NCBI RefSeq assembly: GCF_000523275.1
Contig: NZ_ATHQ01000001.1
Span: 1,309,289 to 1,373,288, forward strand
Origin: Lebetimonas sp. JH292
GTDB lineage: Bacteria; Campylobacterota; Campylobacteria; Campylobacterales; Nautiliaceae
Direction of reading: 5' to 3'
DNA: 64,000 nucleotides
Every line of letters starts with the position of its first letter. The first letter of the stretch is position 1. The notes beneath the pieces were generated by a model, which did no database searches, had not been told where the DNA came from, and saw only the letters and a program-made list of their open reading frames with translations. The position numbers and the translations under genes were made by a program. This document shows positions 42,152 to 52,464 of this stretch, piece after piece.

Positions 42152-45100
42152 ATGAAAAAATTTATAGGATTTTTTATAAAAAATGCCGCTTTTACCCATA
42201 CACTGTTTTTTATAATTATAATTACGGCTTTTCTCTCTTACAAACATGTTCCAAAAGAATTGTTTCCGCCATCCGAACTTGATAAAATATTAATTACCGG
42301 AGGTTACCCAGGGGCATCTCCGGAAACTCTTAATAAAATGGCCGTGGATGAAATTGAAGATAAAATAAAATCTTTTTCAGAAGTCGATTCCATTGAAAGT
42401 GTTATAACTAACGGAAATTTTGTAATTACGGCCGATTTAAAAGAAGGCGTAAATAAAAATGAATTATTAAGCGAATTTCAAAGTGTTGTTTCCAATCTCA
42501 AAAAAGATTTGCCAAGCGATATGGATACGCCTTCTGTCAGCATAGCAAAAAAAGCTTTCCCCTTGATGTTTATTTCTGTTGCAAGTAATAAATTAAACAA
42601 AGACCAGCTTTTGGATGTTGCCGATAAAATTAAAAAAAAGCTTTTGAAACTGAAAGATTTAACGAAGGTTGATATAAGGGGAAAAAGCGATAAAAATATT
42701 TATATATCTTTTGACTCAAAAAAAATAGAAACACTCGGTATAAATAAATCATTATTGGCAAATGTCATATCTTCCCTTTCGACTATTTTTCCTGCCGGTT
42801 ATATAGAAGGCAGAAATCATTTTTTTATCACTATGGCAAATGTTAATATTGAAAAATTAAAAAACACTTATATCCAAGTAGGTAATAAAAAAATAAGACT
42901 TAAAGATATTGCCGATATTAAAATGGAATATGACACGCCTGATCAGATAGGTAAATATGACGGAATACCGAATATAACAATCGATGTAAGAAAAGGCGAA
43001 AACGGCGATTCCATAGCTCTGAGTGAAAAAATAAGAAACATTCTTAAAAATTATCATAAATCCCATCCCGATGTCATATTCGGAATTTCCACAGATACAA
43101 GCAAATGGGTCAGAAACAGGTTTAATACGGTTGTAAGCAATATTGTTTTCGGGCTTATTTTAGTTTTTTTTGTAATGTGGATTTTTTTAAATGTAAGAAT
43201 TTCTTTTATTGTTACACTTGGGATACCCACTTCTTTTGCCATTGCTTTAATAGCACTTTATTATTTTCATTATTCTCTTAATCTTCTTTCAATGCTCGGT
43301 ATGCTTATAGCACTTGGTATGATTGTGGATGAAGCGATAGTGGTTGGTGAAAATATTTACAGGCATATGGTACAGGGAAAAGATAAAATAAGCGCCGCGA
43401 TAGACGGGGCGAGTGAAGTTTTTTGGCCCGTTATGGCCTCTTCAACCACTACTATTTTGGCGTTTTTACCTATGCTTTTGATAAAGGGTGAAATAGGTAA
43501 ATTTATGAAAATTCTGCCTATAATGATTACGGTTTTAATACTTTCTTCTCTTTTTGAAGCTTATGTTTTTTTGCCTCTTCATGCAAAAGAAATACTTAAA
43601 GTTACAAAAAATAAAAAAGAAATTTTATGGGAAAAATTTTCATCGGTTTATAAGAAAATGTTGAGCTGTTTTTTCAAATTCAGATATATAACATTAATGT
43701 TTTTTTTACTTGTAATCCCTTTTTTAACTTTTGAAGGCTTTAAACATTCAAAATTTCAGCTGTTTCCTGATTTTGACACGTCTCAGCTTTATGTAAACGG
43801 TAAATTTGATAATAATTTTACAATCGAACAGAGTGCCAAAGCGCTCACCCCCGTTGAAAATGTTTTAAAAAAATATTTGGGTGAGAATGTGGAAGGCTTT
43901 ACCACCGCAGTGGGAATGCAGATGAATAATAAAGGTGAGGCAAATAGGGGGGAAAATTATTTTCAGATATTTGTGGATTTAAAAGACAGGGTGCCTCATG
44001 ATTTTTACAATAAATATATTGCCCCTCTTTTTGAACCTGTAAAAGTTACTGGGGAAACAAGAGAGCTAAGTGCCAAGGCTCTGGCATTTAAAATAAAAAA
44101 AGATTTATCAAAGTTAAAAATAAAAGGGCTGAAAGAATTAAATGTAATAGTCCCTCAGGCCGGAATTGTAAAAAGCGATATTGTAATTTCTCTCGGCGGG
44201 AATAATAAAAAAGTAGTAAAAGCCATTAAATTGCTGGAAAATGAAATGAAAAAAATAAAAGGGGTATATAATATTTATGACGATGCGCAGATGGGTGCAA
44301 GCGAGATTAAAATAAATCTAAATGAATATGGTGAAAAATTAGGATTTAACGAAAGAAATATTTTTTCTCAGATCAGACCTTTTTTTGCAAAAGTCGAGTA
44401 TGACAAAACATTTAATAAAGACGGAATTGTGAGGCTAAAATTTTATGATATGAATAAAGATTCTTTAGCGTTTCTTGAAAATTTCAGAGTAAATATTCCA
44501 AATACGGATAAATATATTCAATTGAATAAAATCGCCGATTTCAATATAATAAAAAATTTCAAAAAAATCCATAAATATGACGGTATTCCTGCCAAAACGG
44601 TATATGCAACGCTTAATAAAAAAATAATAACGGTTAAAGATTTTTATAAAAAAACAAATCCTCTTTTAAATAAATTTAATAAGCAGGGATTAACAGTATT
44701 AATAGGAGGGGCTGCAAAAAAAAGCAGGGAATTTATGCAAAATATTAAAGAATCACTGGTTGTGGCTTTACTTTTAATATTTTTAATTTTGGTTTTGATG
44801 TTTAATTCTCTGTTTTTACCGTTTGTGATTATTTCCGTTATTCCTCTTTCATTTCTGGGGGTGGTGTTCGGAAACATGATAATGGATATGAATCTTACAA
44901 TGCTTGGAATGATAGGCATAGTCGGACTTTCAGGGGTGGTTGTAAATGACGGGATTGTAATGATAGATTTTATTAAAAATGCAAAAAGTCTTGAAGATAT
45001 TTTAATATTGGCATCTTTCAGGTTAAGACCGATTCTGCTTACAAGTCTTACAACGTTTTTTGGTCTTGCTACACTTATGTTTTTTCCTTACGGACAAGCC

Positions 45101-45220
45101 CAAATACTTCAGCCTTTGGCAATTGCCCTGGGCTTTGGTATTATGTGGGGAACCGTATTGAATTTATTTTATCTGCCGGTATTTTATTATGTTTTAAGAA
45201 AAAGAAAATTAAAGGAGTGA
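42152..45220 (+). CDS. RND-family efflux transporter permease
   Basis: A 1022-residue inner membrane proton-driven pump of the AcrB-like class. It has the N-terminal helix followed by a periplasmic porter domain (GGYPGASPETLNKMAVDEIEDKI region). A block of helices follows with MLGMLIALGMIVDEAIVVGENIYRHM (proton-relay acidic residue), and the mirrored second half has LGMIGIVGLSGVVVNDGIVMIDFI. No periplasmic adaptor or outer membrane channel gene is adjacent, so partners must be elsewhere. It starts at ATG 42152 after AAGAGG. Confidence 0.9.
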   Translation: MKKFIGFFIKNAAFTHTLFFIIIITAFLSYKHVPKELFPPSELDKILITGGYPGASPETLNKMAVDEIEDKIKSFSEVDSIESVITNGNFVITADLKEGVNKNELLSEFQSVVSNLKKDLPSDMDTPSVSIAKKAFPLMFISVASNKLNKDQLLDVADKIKKKLLKLKDLTKVDIRGKSDKNIYISFDSKKIETLGINKSLLANVISSLSTIFPAGYIEGRNHFFITMANVNIEKLKNTYIQVGNKKIRLKDIADIKMEYDTPDQIGKYDGIPNITIDVRKGENGDSIALSEKIRNILKNYHKSHPDVIFGISTDTSKWVRNRFNTVVSNIVFGLILVFFVMWIFLNVRISFIVTLGIPTSFAIALIALYYFHYSLNLLSMLGMLIALGMIVDEAIVVGENIYRHMVQGKDKISAAIDGASEVFWPVMASSTTTILAFLPMLLIKGEIGKFMKILPIMITVLILSSLFEAYVFLPLHAKEILKVTKNKKEILWEKFSSVYKKMLSCFFKFRYITLMFFLLVIPFLTFEGFKHSKFQLFPDFDTSQLYVNGKFDNNFTIEQSAKALTPVENVLKKYLGENVEGFTTAVGMQMNNKGEANRGENYFQIFVDLKDRVPHDFYNKYIAPLFEPVKVTGETRELSAKALAFKIKKDLSKLKIKGLKELNVIVPQAGIVKSDIVISLGGNNKKVVKAIKLLENEMKKIKGVYNIYDDAQMGASEIKINLNEYGEKLGFNERNIFSQIRPFFAKVEYDKTFNKDGIVRLKFYDMNKDSLAFLENFRVNIPNTDKYIQLNKIADFNIIKNFKKIHKYDGIPAKTVYATLNKKIITVKDFYKKTNPLLNKFNKQGLTVLIGGAAKKSREFMQNIKESLVVALLLIFLILVLMFNSLFLPFVIISVIPLSFLGVVFGNMIMDMNLTMLGMIGIVGLSGVVVNDGIVMIDFIKNAKSLEDILILASFRLRPILLTSLTTFFGLATLMFFPYGQAQILQPLAIALGFGIMWGTVLNLFYLPVFYYVLRKRKLKE

Positions 45221-45221
45221 T

Positions 45222-46442
45222 TTGAATATTTTTATTAAAACTTTTGGATGCAGAAGCAATATATATGATTCGGAGCTTATGAAAAATATTTTGAAAAAAA
45301 GTCATGTAATCGTTGATAATGAAGAAAAAGCCGATTTAATAATAATAAATTCCTGCACAGTTACCAATTTTGCCGACAGGGACGTAAGAAGTTATATTAA
45401 CAAATGGCAAAATAAAAAAATTGTTTTTACAGGATGCGGAGCTTATACCCAGGGTGAAAAATTATTTAAAGAAAAAAAAATAAATGCTGTTTTGGGGCAT
45501 AAATATAAAGAAGAAATTGATAAATATTTAAATTTTGAAGGTATTGAATTAGGGGACTTTGATTTTGTAAATAAAAAAATAATTACTGACATTTCAACTA
45601 CAAAAGCTTTTGTAAAGATTCAGGAGGGATGCGATTTTGAATGTGCTTACTGTATTTTGCCCAAAGTCAGGGGGCATTCAAGAAGTTTGGATGAAAAAAC
45701 AGTAATAGAACAGATTAAGTATTTATCACAAACAGGAATAAACGAAATTGTTTTAACCGGAATAAATATGGGAAGTTACGGAAAAGATACCGGTTCTTCT
45801 TTAGCTAAACTTATAAAAAAAATTTTAAAAATAGGACGGATTAAAAGAATTAGGATTGGCTCTCTTGAACCGACTCAAATAGATGAGGAATTAATTGAGA
45901 TAGCCAGTGATTCGATACTTGAAAAGCATTTTCATATAGCCCTGCAGCATACAAGTGACACAATGCTCAGAATTATGAAAAGAAGAAACAGAGTTTCCAA
46001 TACACTGCCTCTTTTTGAAAAATTAGCCGCTTACGGTTTTGCACTTGGAACTGATATTATAGTGGGTCATCCGGGTGAAAGTGAAAAAATATGGGAAGAA
46101 GCGTTTAATAATTTTAAAAAATATCCGTTGACCCATATCCATGTTTTCAGATTTACTCCAAGAGATGGTACAATAAGTGCAGCAATGAAACAGCAGATAA
46201 GAGGTGATATAACCAAAAAAAGAGCCAAAATTCTGCATGATTTTGTTCAGAAAACAAATTATAATTTCAGAAAAAGAAAAAATGAACTTTTTGTCCACAT
46301 AGAAGATGAAAAAAACGGCTTTTATCAAGGATTTGATGAATATTATAATAAAATGCTAATAAAAAGTGATAAATTTTTAAAAGGAGAATGGGTGAGGGTA
46401 AAAGATTATGAGGTTAAGGAAGTTAATTATGCAAAAATCTAA
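45222..46442 (+). CDS. mtaB: tRNA t6A37 methylthiotransferase MtaB
   Basis: Radical SAM enzyme that adds a methylthio group to t6A37 of tRNA. Residues 1-130 form the methylthiotransferase domain with its own Cys cluster ([33 protein letters not shown]). The radical SAM motif is [21 protein letters not shown], and the C-terminal TRAM-like end is short. The GCRSN variant points to MtaB rather than MiaB. The start is TTG 45222 after AAGGAG. The following ATPase overlaps it, an arrangement I recall from Campylobacter. Confidence 0.9.
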   Translation: MNIFIKTFGCRSNIYDSELMKNILKKSHVIVDNEEKADLIIINSCTVTNFADRDVRSYINKWQNKKIVFTGCGAYTQGEKLFKEKKINAVLGHKYKEEIDKYLNFEGIELGDFDFVNKKIITDISTTKAFVKIQEGCDFECAYCILPKVRGHSRSLDEKTVIEQIKYLSQTGINEIVLTGINMGSYGKDTGSSLAKLIKKILKIGRIKRIRIGSLEPTQIDEELIEIASDSILEKHFHIALQHTSDTMLRIMKRRNRVSNTLPLFEKLAAYGFALGTDIIVGHPGESEKIWEEAFNNFKKYPLTHIHVFRFTPRDGTISAAMKQQIRGDITKKRAKILHDFVQKTNYNFRKRKNELFVHIEDEKNGFYQGFDEYYNKMLIKSDKFLKGEWVRVKDYEVKEVNYAKI

Positions 46443-47817
46443 AAAAAATCAGATAATTGTTTCTATTCTTTTTGGCGTTTTATTTGCCCTTGTGGTAGCT
46501 TATATGTTTAAAGGAAATTATGAAGAGTTATTAACCCAGATTGTAGCTGTGGTTATTGTGCTTGCTTTTTTTATTCTGTTTATTTTGCTTTTAAAAAAAT
46601 CTATTCCCCAGCAAAATCCCCAGCAGGTTCAGGTTGAAATGAATACGGGAATAGAAAAAGATTTTGTAATAAAACCTACTATTTCCAATGTTACTTTTAA
46701 AGATGTTGCAGGTATAAGCGAAGTTAAAGAAGAGCTTGTTGAGATTGTAGATTTTTTAAAAAATCCTGAAAAATATAAATCTTTTGGAATAAATCTCCCA
46801 AAAGGTGTTTTACTGGTGGGCCCTCCGGGTGTGGGTAAGACATTGATAGCCAAGGCCCTTGCCGGGGAAGCGGGTGTTCCGTTTTTTTATCAAAGCGGAA
46901 GCGGTTTTGTTCAAATGTATGTGGGTGTTGGTGCAAAAAGAGTAAGAGATTTATTTTCTCGTGCAAAAGCAAATGCGCCAAGTATTATTTTTATCGATGA
47001 AATTGACGCTATTGGAAAAGCAAGGGGTACTCTTAGAAATGATGAAAGAGAAGCCACATTGAATCAGCTTTTAACCGAAATGGACGGGTTTGAAGGAAGC
47101 GAAGGAGTTATAGTAATAGGTGCAACTAATAAAGTGGAACTACTTGATGAAGCTCTTATGAGACCAGGAAGATTTGACAGGAGGGTTTTTGTGGAGCTTC
47201 CGGGGCTTAACGACAGAATGGAAATACTTAAAGTTCATTTAAGAGGCAGACCTTTTAAGGGAAATTTGGAAAATATAGCCAAAATGACGGTGGGATTTTC
47301 AGGGGCGGCACTTGCAAGTCTTGTTAATGAAGCAAGTATTTATGCACTTAAAAAAGGTAAAAAATATATAGAAGAAGAAGATTTTTATGCTGTAAAAGAT
47401 AAAGTCTTAATAGGTAAAAAAAGTGTTGAATTTGAGAGAATTTCGCTTGTAAAAGATGATTTCAAAGAAGAAGACAAGGAAATAATTTCAAAAACGGAGA
47501 TTATGAATAAAATAATGGTTTATTTAGCCGGGCGTGTGGCTGTGGAAGAGAGGTATAATGAAAAATTTTCAAATGCACATATGGATTTGAAAAAGGCAAA
47601 AGAGTTGGCGGTTAAAATGATAAAAGATTATGCAATGGGGGATGATATTGTGGGAGATGAGAGTGAAGTTGCAAAAGTGCTTAAATATTGTGAAGATGAA
47701 GTTAAGAATTTATATAAATCCAATGAATTATTAATAGAAAAAGTTTATAATATTTTATTAAAAAATGAAATTATTCATAAAGAAGATGTAATTAAAAACA
47801 AAAATGAAATATTTTAA
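46429..47817 (+). CDS. FtsH-like membrane AAA+ ATPase lacking the zinc-protease active site
   Basis: About 462 residues: two N-terminal transmembrane helices around a short loop ([37 protein letters not shown]), then a complete AAA module. The module has [12 protein letters not shown], Walker A GPPGVGKT, the FtsH pore loop ([15 protein letters not shown]), Walker [10 protein letters not shown] and the second homology region [23 protein letters not shown]. In place of the M41 HEAGH domain only a shortened helical remnant follows ([39 protein letters not shown]). It can unfold or translocate but not cleave. Start at ATG 46429 with AAGGAAG. Confidence 0.85.
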   Translation: MQKSKKNQIIVSILFGVLFALVVAYMFKGNYEELLTQIVAVVIVLAFFILFILLLKKSIPQQNPQQVQVEMNTGIEKDFVIKPTISNVTFKDVAGISEVKEELVEIVDFLKNPEKYKSFGINLPKGVLLVGPPGVGKTLIAKALAGEAGVPFFYQSGSGFVQMYVGVGAKRVRDLFSRAKANAPSIIFIDEIDAIGKARGTLRNDEREATLNQLLTEMDGFEGSEGVIVIGATNKVELLDEALMRPGRFDRRVFVELPGLNDRMEILKVHLRGRPFKGNLENIAKMTVGFSGAALASLVNEASIYALKKGKKYIEEEDFYAVKDKVLIGKKSVEFERISLVKDDFKEEDKEIISKTEIMNKIMVYLAGRVAVEERYNEKFSNAHMDLKKAKELAVKMIKDYAMGDDIVGDESEVAKVLKYCEDEVKNLYKSNELLIEKVYNILLKNEIIHKEDVIKNKNEIF

Positions 47818-48331
47818 CGGTTTTTGTTTAAAAAATGAAAAAAAATTTTTTAAAGATTATTTAGAAGAAAAAGAGTTTATTGTTGCAGGATTCAGCAAAG
47901 GTGCTTGTAAGGCTCTTGAATATTCACTTAATTACAGTGAAAGAATAAATAAACTGCAGCTACTCTCCCCAGCATTTTTTGATGTGAGTGAAAAATTTAT
48001 AGAGTTAAATATAAATGCATTTAAAAAAAGTAAAAATGATTATATTAAAAATTTTTTAACTAAAGCAGGCATTAATCAATGGATAATGGAAAATGGAAAG
48101 TGGAAAATTGATTTAGAAGATATTGAAATTGATTATAGTTGCACGGAAAAACAATTGTTAGGACTTTTTACTTTTGATTGGGAAAAAATAAGAAAAGTTA
48201 AAAATATAAAAATAGAAGTGTTTTTAGGAGAATATGATAAAATTATTTCTTTAAAAAAAGCTTATAAATTTTTTAAAAATTACAGTGAAGTTTATTTAAT
48301 AAAAAAATCAAATCATTTTTTAAGGAGTTAA
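47804..48331 (+). CDS. bioV: Pimeloyl-ACP methyl ester esterase BioV-like, with an in-frame heptamer insertion
   Basis: Small alpha/beta hydrolase of 175 residues that, in Helicobacter and relatives, removes the methyl ester from pimeloyl-ACP in biotin synthesis. The nucleophile elbow is GFSKGA (about 33-38), the acid is in LGEYDKI and the base His in KSNHFLRS near the end. Codons for [10 protein letters not shown] in the middle come from ATGGAAA heptamers (48079-48107). It starts 14 bases inside the FtsH-like gene. The BioV name rests on size, triad and my memory of gene order. Confidence 0.72.
   Translation: MKYFNGFCLKNEKKFFKDYLEEKEFIVAGFSKGACKALEYSLNYSERINKLQLLSPAFFDVSEKFIELNINAFKKSKNDYIKNFLTKAGINQWIMENGKWKIDLEDIEIDYSCTEKQLLGLFTFDWEKIRKVKNIKIEVFLGEYDKIISLKKAYKFFKNYSEVYLIKKSNHFLRS
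48079..48107 (+). repeat. ATGGAAA-type heptamer repeat inside bioV
   Basis: ATGGATA ATGGAAA ATGGAAA GTGGAAA: four units of seven bases in the coding strand, translated as IMENGKWK. Same unit as in recG and at flgA. It lies between the nucleophile and the acid of the triad, probably in a loop of the cap. Confidence 0.75.
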
Positions 48332-48332
48332 A

Positions 48333-49451
48333 TTGGATACTGAGCCCAAGTCGCATGTTGTTAAAGAGTATTGGGATATAGTCACAGGTTTTATTTCTTT
48401 CTTTTTTGCCATTATTTTTCATTTTGAGCATTTAAGTGTTTTAGCAGCTGTTTTTGCCGCAATAGGTATCGGTTCGCTTGCCGTTACAATCTCCGAAATA
48501 GCCGAAATTTTGGCTGAAAGGTTTGGAGAACCTTACGGAAGTCTGGTTTTGACGTTTTCAGCCGTGCTGGTAGAAATTTTAATTCTTTTTATGGTTGTGT
48601 TGGAAGCAAAAGTTCATCCGGATGTTATGGAAACGGTAAAAAACGGTATTGCCGCCACGGTAATTGTGGATTTGAATGCACTTCTGGGACTTGCAGTTTT
48701 TGTAGGGGGGCTTAATTTTAAAGAACAGGTCCATAATGAAGATACATCAGCCAGTTATACAACTGTTCTTTTTGTAGCGGTGGCGATGCTTCTTGTGCCG
48801 AGCGCAATTTCTCTTCATTCAACCAAAGAGGCGCTACATAACGCAAGTATAATAATTGCCGTACTTTTGTTTGTTTATTATCTGTTTATATTTAAATTCC
48901 AAACAGATACACACGTGCATTTTTTTAAATTTAAAAAACGAAGCAGGGTTAAAAGGTATCAAAAAGAAGAAGATGACGAAAATTATTTTTTTGATAAAAA
49001 AAGTTCTTTGTTTAATATTGTTTTTTTACTTTTTTTATTGGTTTTAATTGGATTTTTGTCTGAAATTTTTGCAAACGAAGGCGTGAGGGTATTTAAAAAT
49101 ATGGGCTTAACGGCAGGATTTGTGGGTATTTTAATTGCTTTTGTAACAGCGGCTCCCGAACTTTTCACCGCAATTAGGGCGGCAAAAAACGATGAAATGC
49201 AAAGGGTTGTAAATATTGCGATGGGAGCAAGCACCGTTTCTATACTTTTAACCGTTCCAATACTTATTTTTTTATCTTTGATTTTCGGGATAAAATTTAC
49301 TTTGGATTTTACCCCTTTGCAGGTTGGAGCGTTAATGATTACGATTTTACTTGTATGGAAAACAACCGAAAACGGTGAAACAAATTATTTAGAAGGGCTA
49401 TCTCACCTTATGCTGTTTCTAAGTTACGCAATTATGGCTATTTTTTATTAA
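48333..49451 (+). CDS. Ca2+/H+ antiporter of the CaCA superfamily (ChaA/CAX type)
   Basis: A 372-residue inner membrane cation exchanger with about eleven hydrophobic segments in two homologous halves. The alpha repeats contain GEPYGSLVLTFSAVLVEILIL and FVTAAPELFTAIRAAKNDEMQRVVNIAMGAS (conserved Glu in each). A charged cytoplasmic loop (KKRSRVKRYQKEEDDENYF) separates the halves. The start is TTG 48333 after AAGGAG, one base after the bioV stop. The exact ion is inferred from family. Confidence 0.82.
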   Translation: MDTEPKSHVVKEYWDIVTGFISFFFAIIFHFEHLSVLAAVFAAIGIGSLAVTISEIAEILAERFGEPYGSLVLTFSAVLVEILILFMVVLEAKVHPDVMETVKNGIAATVIVDLNALLGLAVFVGGLNFKEQVHNEDTSASYTTVLFVAVAMLLVPSAISLHSTKEALHNASIIIAVLLFVYYLFIFKFQTDTHVHFFKFKKRSRVKRYQKEEDDENYFFDKKSSLFNIVFLLFLLVLIGFLSEIFANEGVRVFKNMGLTAGFVGILIAFVTAAPELFTAIRAAKNDEMQRVVNIAMGASTVSILLTVPILIFLSLIFGIKFTLDFTPLQVGALMITILLVWKTTENGETNYLEGLSHLMLFLSYAIMAIFY

Positions 49452-49513
49452 TTTTTTAAACTTCTTTTCTTTTTTGTGCTAAAATTAATTGTAAAAACTA
49501 AAAAGGAGAATAT

Positions 49514-50602
49514 ATGAACAGAAGAAAATTTTTAAAAGCTACCGGTGTAGGTGTAGCTGCAAGTGCTGCATTTACAACCAATTTGTATGCAAAAAGTGTA
49601 ACAAGACTTAAAGTTTGTCTTTCATGGCCAAAAACACTTCCTATTATGGGTGAGGGTGCTTTATGGTTTGCAAAAAGAGTGGATGAGTTAAGCGGTGGAA
49701 GTTTAAAAATTCATATATATGGAGCAAATGAATTAGTTCCAGCTCTTGGTGTATTTGATGCCTGTTCCAAAGGTTTGATTGACGGCTTTCATTCAGGCCC
49801 TTATTACTGGAAGGGTAAAAATATGGCGTTTGCTTTGTTTAGTTCTTTTCCTTTTGGAATGGTTGCCGATGAACTTGAACCTTGGTTTGATTTTGCAGGA
49901 GGAATGGATTTATGGAGAGAATTATATGCAAAATATAATTTAATGCCTTTCAAAGGCGGAAATACTGGAAATCAAATGGGTGGATGGTTTAGAAAACCAA
50001 TTAAAAGCTTAGCCGATATGAAAGGCCTTAAAATGAGAATTCCTGGTCTTGGCGGAGAAGTAATGGCAAGACTTGGAGTCAAACCTGTAAATATTCCTGG
50101 AGGTGAAATTTATACCGCACTTGAAAGAGGTGTTATTGATGCGACAGAATGGGTGGGGCCAAGCCTTGATACAATTATGGGATTCCAAAAAGTTGCAAAA
50201 TATTACTATTCAGGATGGCATGAGCCAGGAAGTATTCTTGAAATGACATTTAATAAGAAAAAATATGATAAACTTCCAAAAGAACATCAGGCAATTATTG
50301 AGGCTGCAACAAGAGAAATGCATGCAAGAATTTTTTCCGAGTTTCAATATCAAAATGCTCTTAAGCTTCAGGATATTCTCAGCGGAAAATATGATGTTAA
50401 ACTAGGTAATTTCCCTGATGATGTTAATGAAGCAGCAAAAAAAGCTATTATTGAAATTCTTAACGAATATTCCAATAAATCCAAAGATTTTGCAAAAGTT
50501 TATGAAAACGTTAAATCATTCTTCCCTAAAATTAGAAAATGGACAGATACACTTCCAAAATGGTATCTTGATATGAGAGACAAAGGAACAATAGTAGATT
50601 AA
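49514..50602 (+). CDS. TRAP transporter substrate-binding protein (DctP family), Tat-exported
   Basis: A periplasmic solute receptor of 362 residues. The N-terminus MNRRKFLKATGVGVAASAAF is a twin-arginine signal. The body shows the DctP pattern: FAKRVDELSGGSLKIHIYGANELVPAL, GFHSGPYYWKGKN, LKMRIPGLGGEVMARLGVKPVNIPGGEIYTALERGVIDATEWVGP, here quoted in pieces, with the conserved Arg of KMRIPG that binds carboxylates. The subtype resembles keto-acid binders. The DctQ and DctM membrane genes are not adjacent. A TG-C-TAAAAT -10 and AAAAGGAG precede the ATG. Confidence 0.87.
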   Translation: MNRRKFLKATGVGVAASAAFTTNLYAKSVTRLKVCLSWPKTLPIMGEGALWFAKRVDELSGGSLKIHIYGANELVPALGVFDACSKGLIDGFHSGPYYWKGKNMAFALFSSFPFGMVADELEPWFDFAGGMDLWRELYAKYNLMPFKGGNTGNQMGGWFRKPIKSLADMKGLKMRIPGLGGEVMARLGVKPVNIPGGEIYTALERGVIDATEWVGPSLDTIMGFQKVAKYYYSGWHEPGSILEMTFNKKKYDKLPKEHQAIIEAATREMHARIFSEFQYQNALKLQDILSGKYDVKLGNFPDDVNEAAKKAIIEILNEYSNKSKDFAKVYENVKSFFPKIRKWTDTLPKWYLDMRDKGTIVD

Positions 50603-51224
50603 ACAAAATCTTTAACTACTTCGCTGCAGAGGGCAAATCCAAATGCCCCTGTAATACCTACAAAACTTCCCATCTCACAGTTTATCGGCTTTTCAGTTGA
50701 GTAAACAACTTTAAAATCTCCTTTAAATTTTCTTTTTTTAAAAAATCTCTTACTTTTTTAGCAAATGGGTCAGTGTTTGTTTTCCATATATTTTCTATTC
50801 TTATTTTTGTAGGGTCTATTCTTTTTGCCGCTCCCATTGAAGAGATAATTTTGGGGTATGCTTTTTTTATAAGGGAAATTTTTGCTTTTAAATCATCAAT
50901 TGCATCAATAACCGTGTCATATTCATTTAAATCCAGTTCTTTGATATTTTCCGGGGTCAGTTTTAAATCAATTGTTCTAATTCCGGGATATAATCTTTTT
51001 AAAACTTCAACTTTTTTTCTTCCTACAAACTCGCTTCCGATTTGTCTGTTTTGATTTGTAATATCAAATATGTCATAATCAACAACGGTTATATTTTTTA
51101 CACCGGAGCGGTAGAGGCACTCAAGCGCATACCCTCCCACACCCCCGGCTCCGCAAATTAATATATTTAAATTTTGAAGTTTGTGAAATTTTGAAAAAAG
51201 TTTTTTGCATCTGTCAAATTTCAT
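50599..51224 (-). pseudogene. tcdA: tRNA threonylcarbamoyladenosine dehydratase TcdA, interrupted by a one-base deletion
   Basis: E1-like enzyme that cyclises t6A37 in tRNA with ATP. The first 160 or so residues are intact: ILICGAGGVGGYALECLYRSG (ATP site), DYDIFDITNQNRQ, DAIDDLKAKISL and the DPFAKKVRDFLKK stretch. The frame then ends at 50682, but the next frame continues GDFKVVYSTEKPI, GSFVGITGAFGFALCSEVV to a stop at 50599, the normal end of the family. Adding one base near 50725-50731 restores a 208-residue protein. The end overlaps dctP by four bases. Confidence 0.8.
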
Positions 51225-52464
51225 TTAACTCCTTTAATTTTCGCGTTAAATTTAAAATATTTATATATTTTTTTGAAAATTCTATTTTACCGCAGTTATT
51301 TATAATTTTTTTAAATTTCTCAATAAATAAAGGTTCTTTTGCAATCACTCCGATTAATGAATCTATCTGGGTAAAAGGGTATAAATCAGATATTTCCCGG
51401 GTTAATTCCTCAATCTCTTTTTTTTTATAATTTTGATAATTTAATATTTTATCTCTAAAAAATTTTGGATAATTTATATTATTGTATATTAAATCAACAA
51501 CTGGATATATTTCGCTGATAGAAGGAATTATTAAATGAATTGCAAAAACACCGCAGCATTTATAGACTTTGAAATATTCTTCTTTTTGAAATACGTCATA
51601 ATGTTTAAAATTCCATTTTTCCTTTTTAAAAAGCGGCTTTTTTAAAAAATTTTTATGTACATTGCCGCTTAAATCTATAAAATGGTTAATTAAATTAAAT
51701 CTATCTCTAACCTCTTCAATTGAATCAATAAGTTTTCCAAATCTGTTTAGTCCTGTCTGAAGAAGTTCATTATAAGCTTTTTGTATAGCTATTTCTTGGT
51801 CTAAATCACATCCAAAAGCTAAAATAATATTATCGTCTTTAATATAGCTTGCGGCCATTACGGGATATTTTCCCTCAAGAGAGGCATCGTATATCTGAAT
51901 GTTTTTTGAATTAAAAGGATGGTCTATTTTTGGCAGGGGCAGGGCATATTTTATAACTTCGAATTTTACAAATCTTTCTATTATTTCCGCCTTGGCGTTT
52001 TTATAAGCCTTAATAATATCAAAATGTGCCGCCATTCCGTTGCTTGCATATAAATTTTGAAGCAGGTTAACTGGAAAATATATTTTTTCTTTGGTAGAGC
52101 GTTTTATAAAAGGTATTGAAAGTATTTCAAATGAATCAGAGTTAAAATCAATTAATTCCTCTTTTTGAAGGGTGTCTATTTTATAAAATTTATTGAGTTC
52201 GTTATTTAAAAAATTTCCTTCTTTCATATCAGGATATAAACCGTTAATATAATATTCTTCAAAAAAATTTCTGGTTATTAGCCGCTCAGCCATTTCACCC
52301 TGTGCACTAAGCAGGGCGTTCTCTGATGTTTCTCCTTTGCCAAAAGAAGTAAAAGGTATGTTTTTAAGTTTTAATTCGCATGTAAAAACATTGTTTATTT
52401 CTTTAAATTCATAATAATATTCTAAATTTAACTCTTCAAAAAAATTGTTGTAACCACTCACCAC
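51214..52464 (-). CDS. YcaO-domain protein, start codon supplied by a heptamer repeat
   Basis: YcaO proteins activate amide backbones with ATP, making azolines or thioamides in peptides; in E. coli YcaO assists methylthiolation of ribosomal protein S12. The 416-residue protein has GKGETSENALLSAQGEMAERL (about 42-62) and ASNGMAAHFDIIKAYKNAKAEIIERF, the paired ATP/Mg sites, here cited in part. The C-terminal helical region is long. No precursor peptide or partner oxidase is near. The only possible starts are two GTG codons inside GTGAGTG heptamers; a stop lies immediately upstream. Confidence 0.82.
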   Translation of the reverse strand: MVSGYNNFFEELNLEYYYEFKEINNVFTCELKLKNIPFTSFGKGETSENALLSAQGEMAERLITRNFFEEYYINGLYPDMKEGNFLNNELNKFYKIDTLQKEELIDFNSDSFEILSIPFIKRSTKEKIYFPVNLLQNLYASNGMAAHFDIIKAYKNAKAEIIERFVKFEVIKYALPLPKIDHPFNSKNIQIYDASLEGKYPVMAASYIKDDNIILAFGCDLDQEIAIQKAYNELLQTGLNRFGKLIDSIEEVRDRFNLINHFIDLSGNVHKNFLKKPLFKKEKWNFKHYDVFQKEEYFKVYKCCGVFAIHLIIPSISEIYPVVDLIYNNINYPKFFRDKILNYQNYKKKEIEELTREISDLYPFTQIDSLIGVIAKEPLFIEKFKKIINNCGKIEFSKKYINILNLTRKLKELNEI

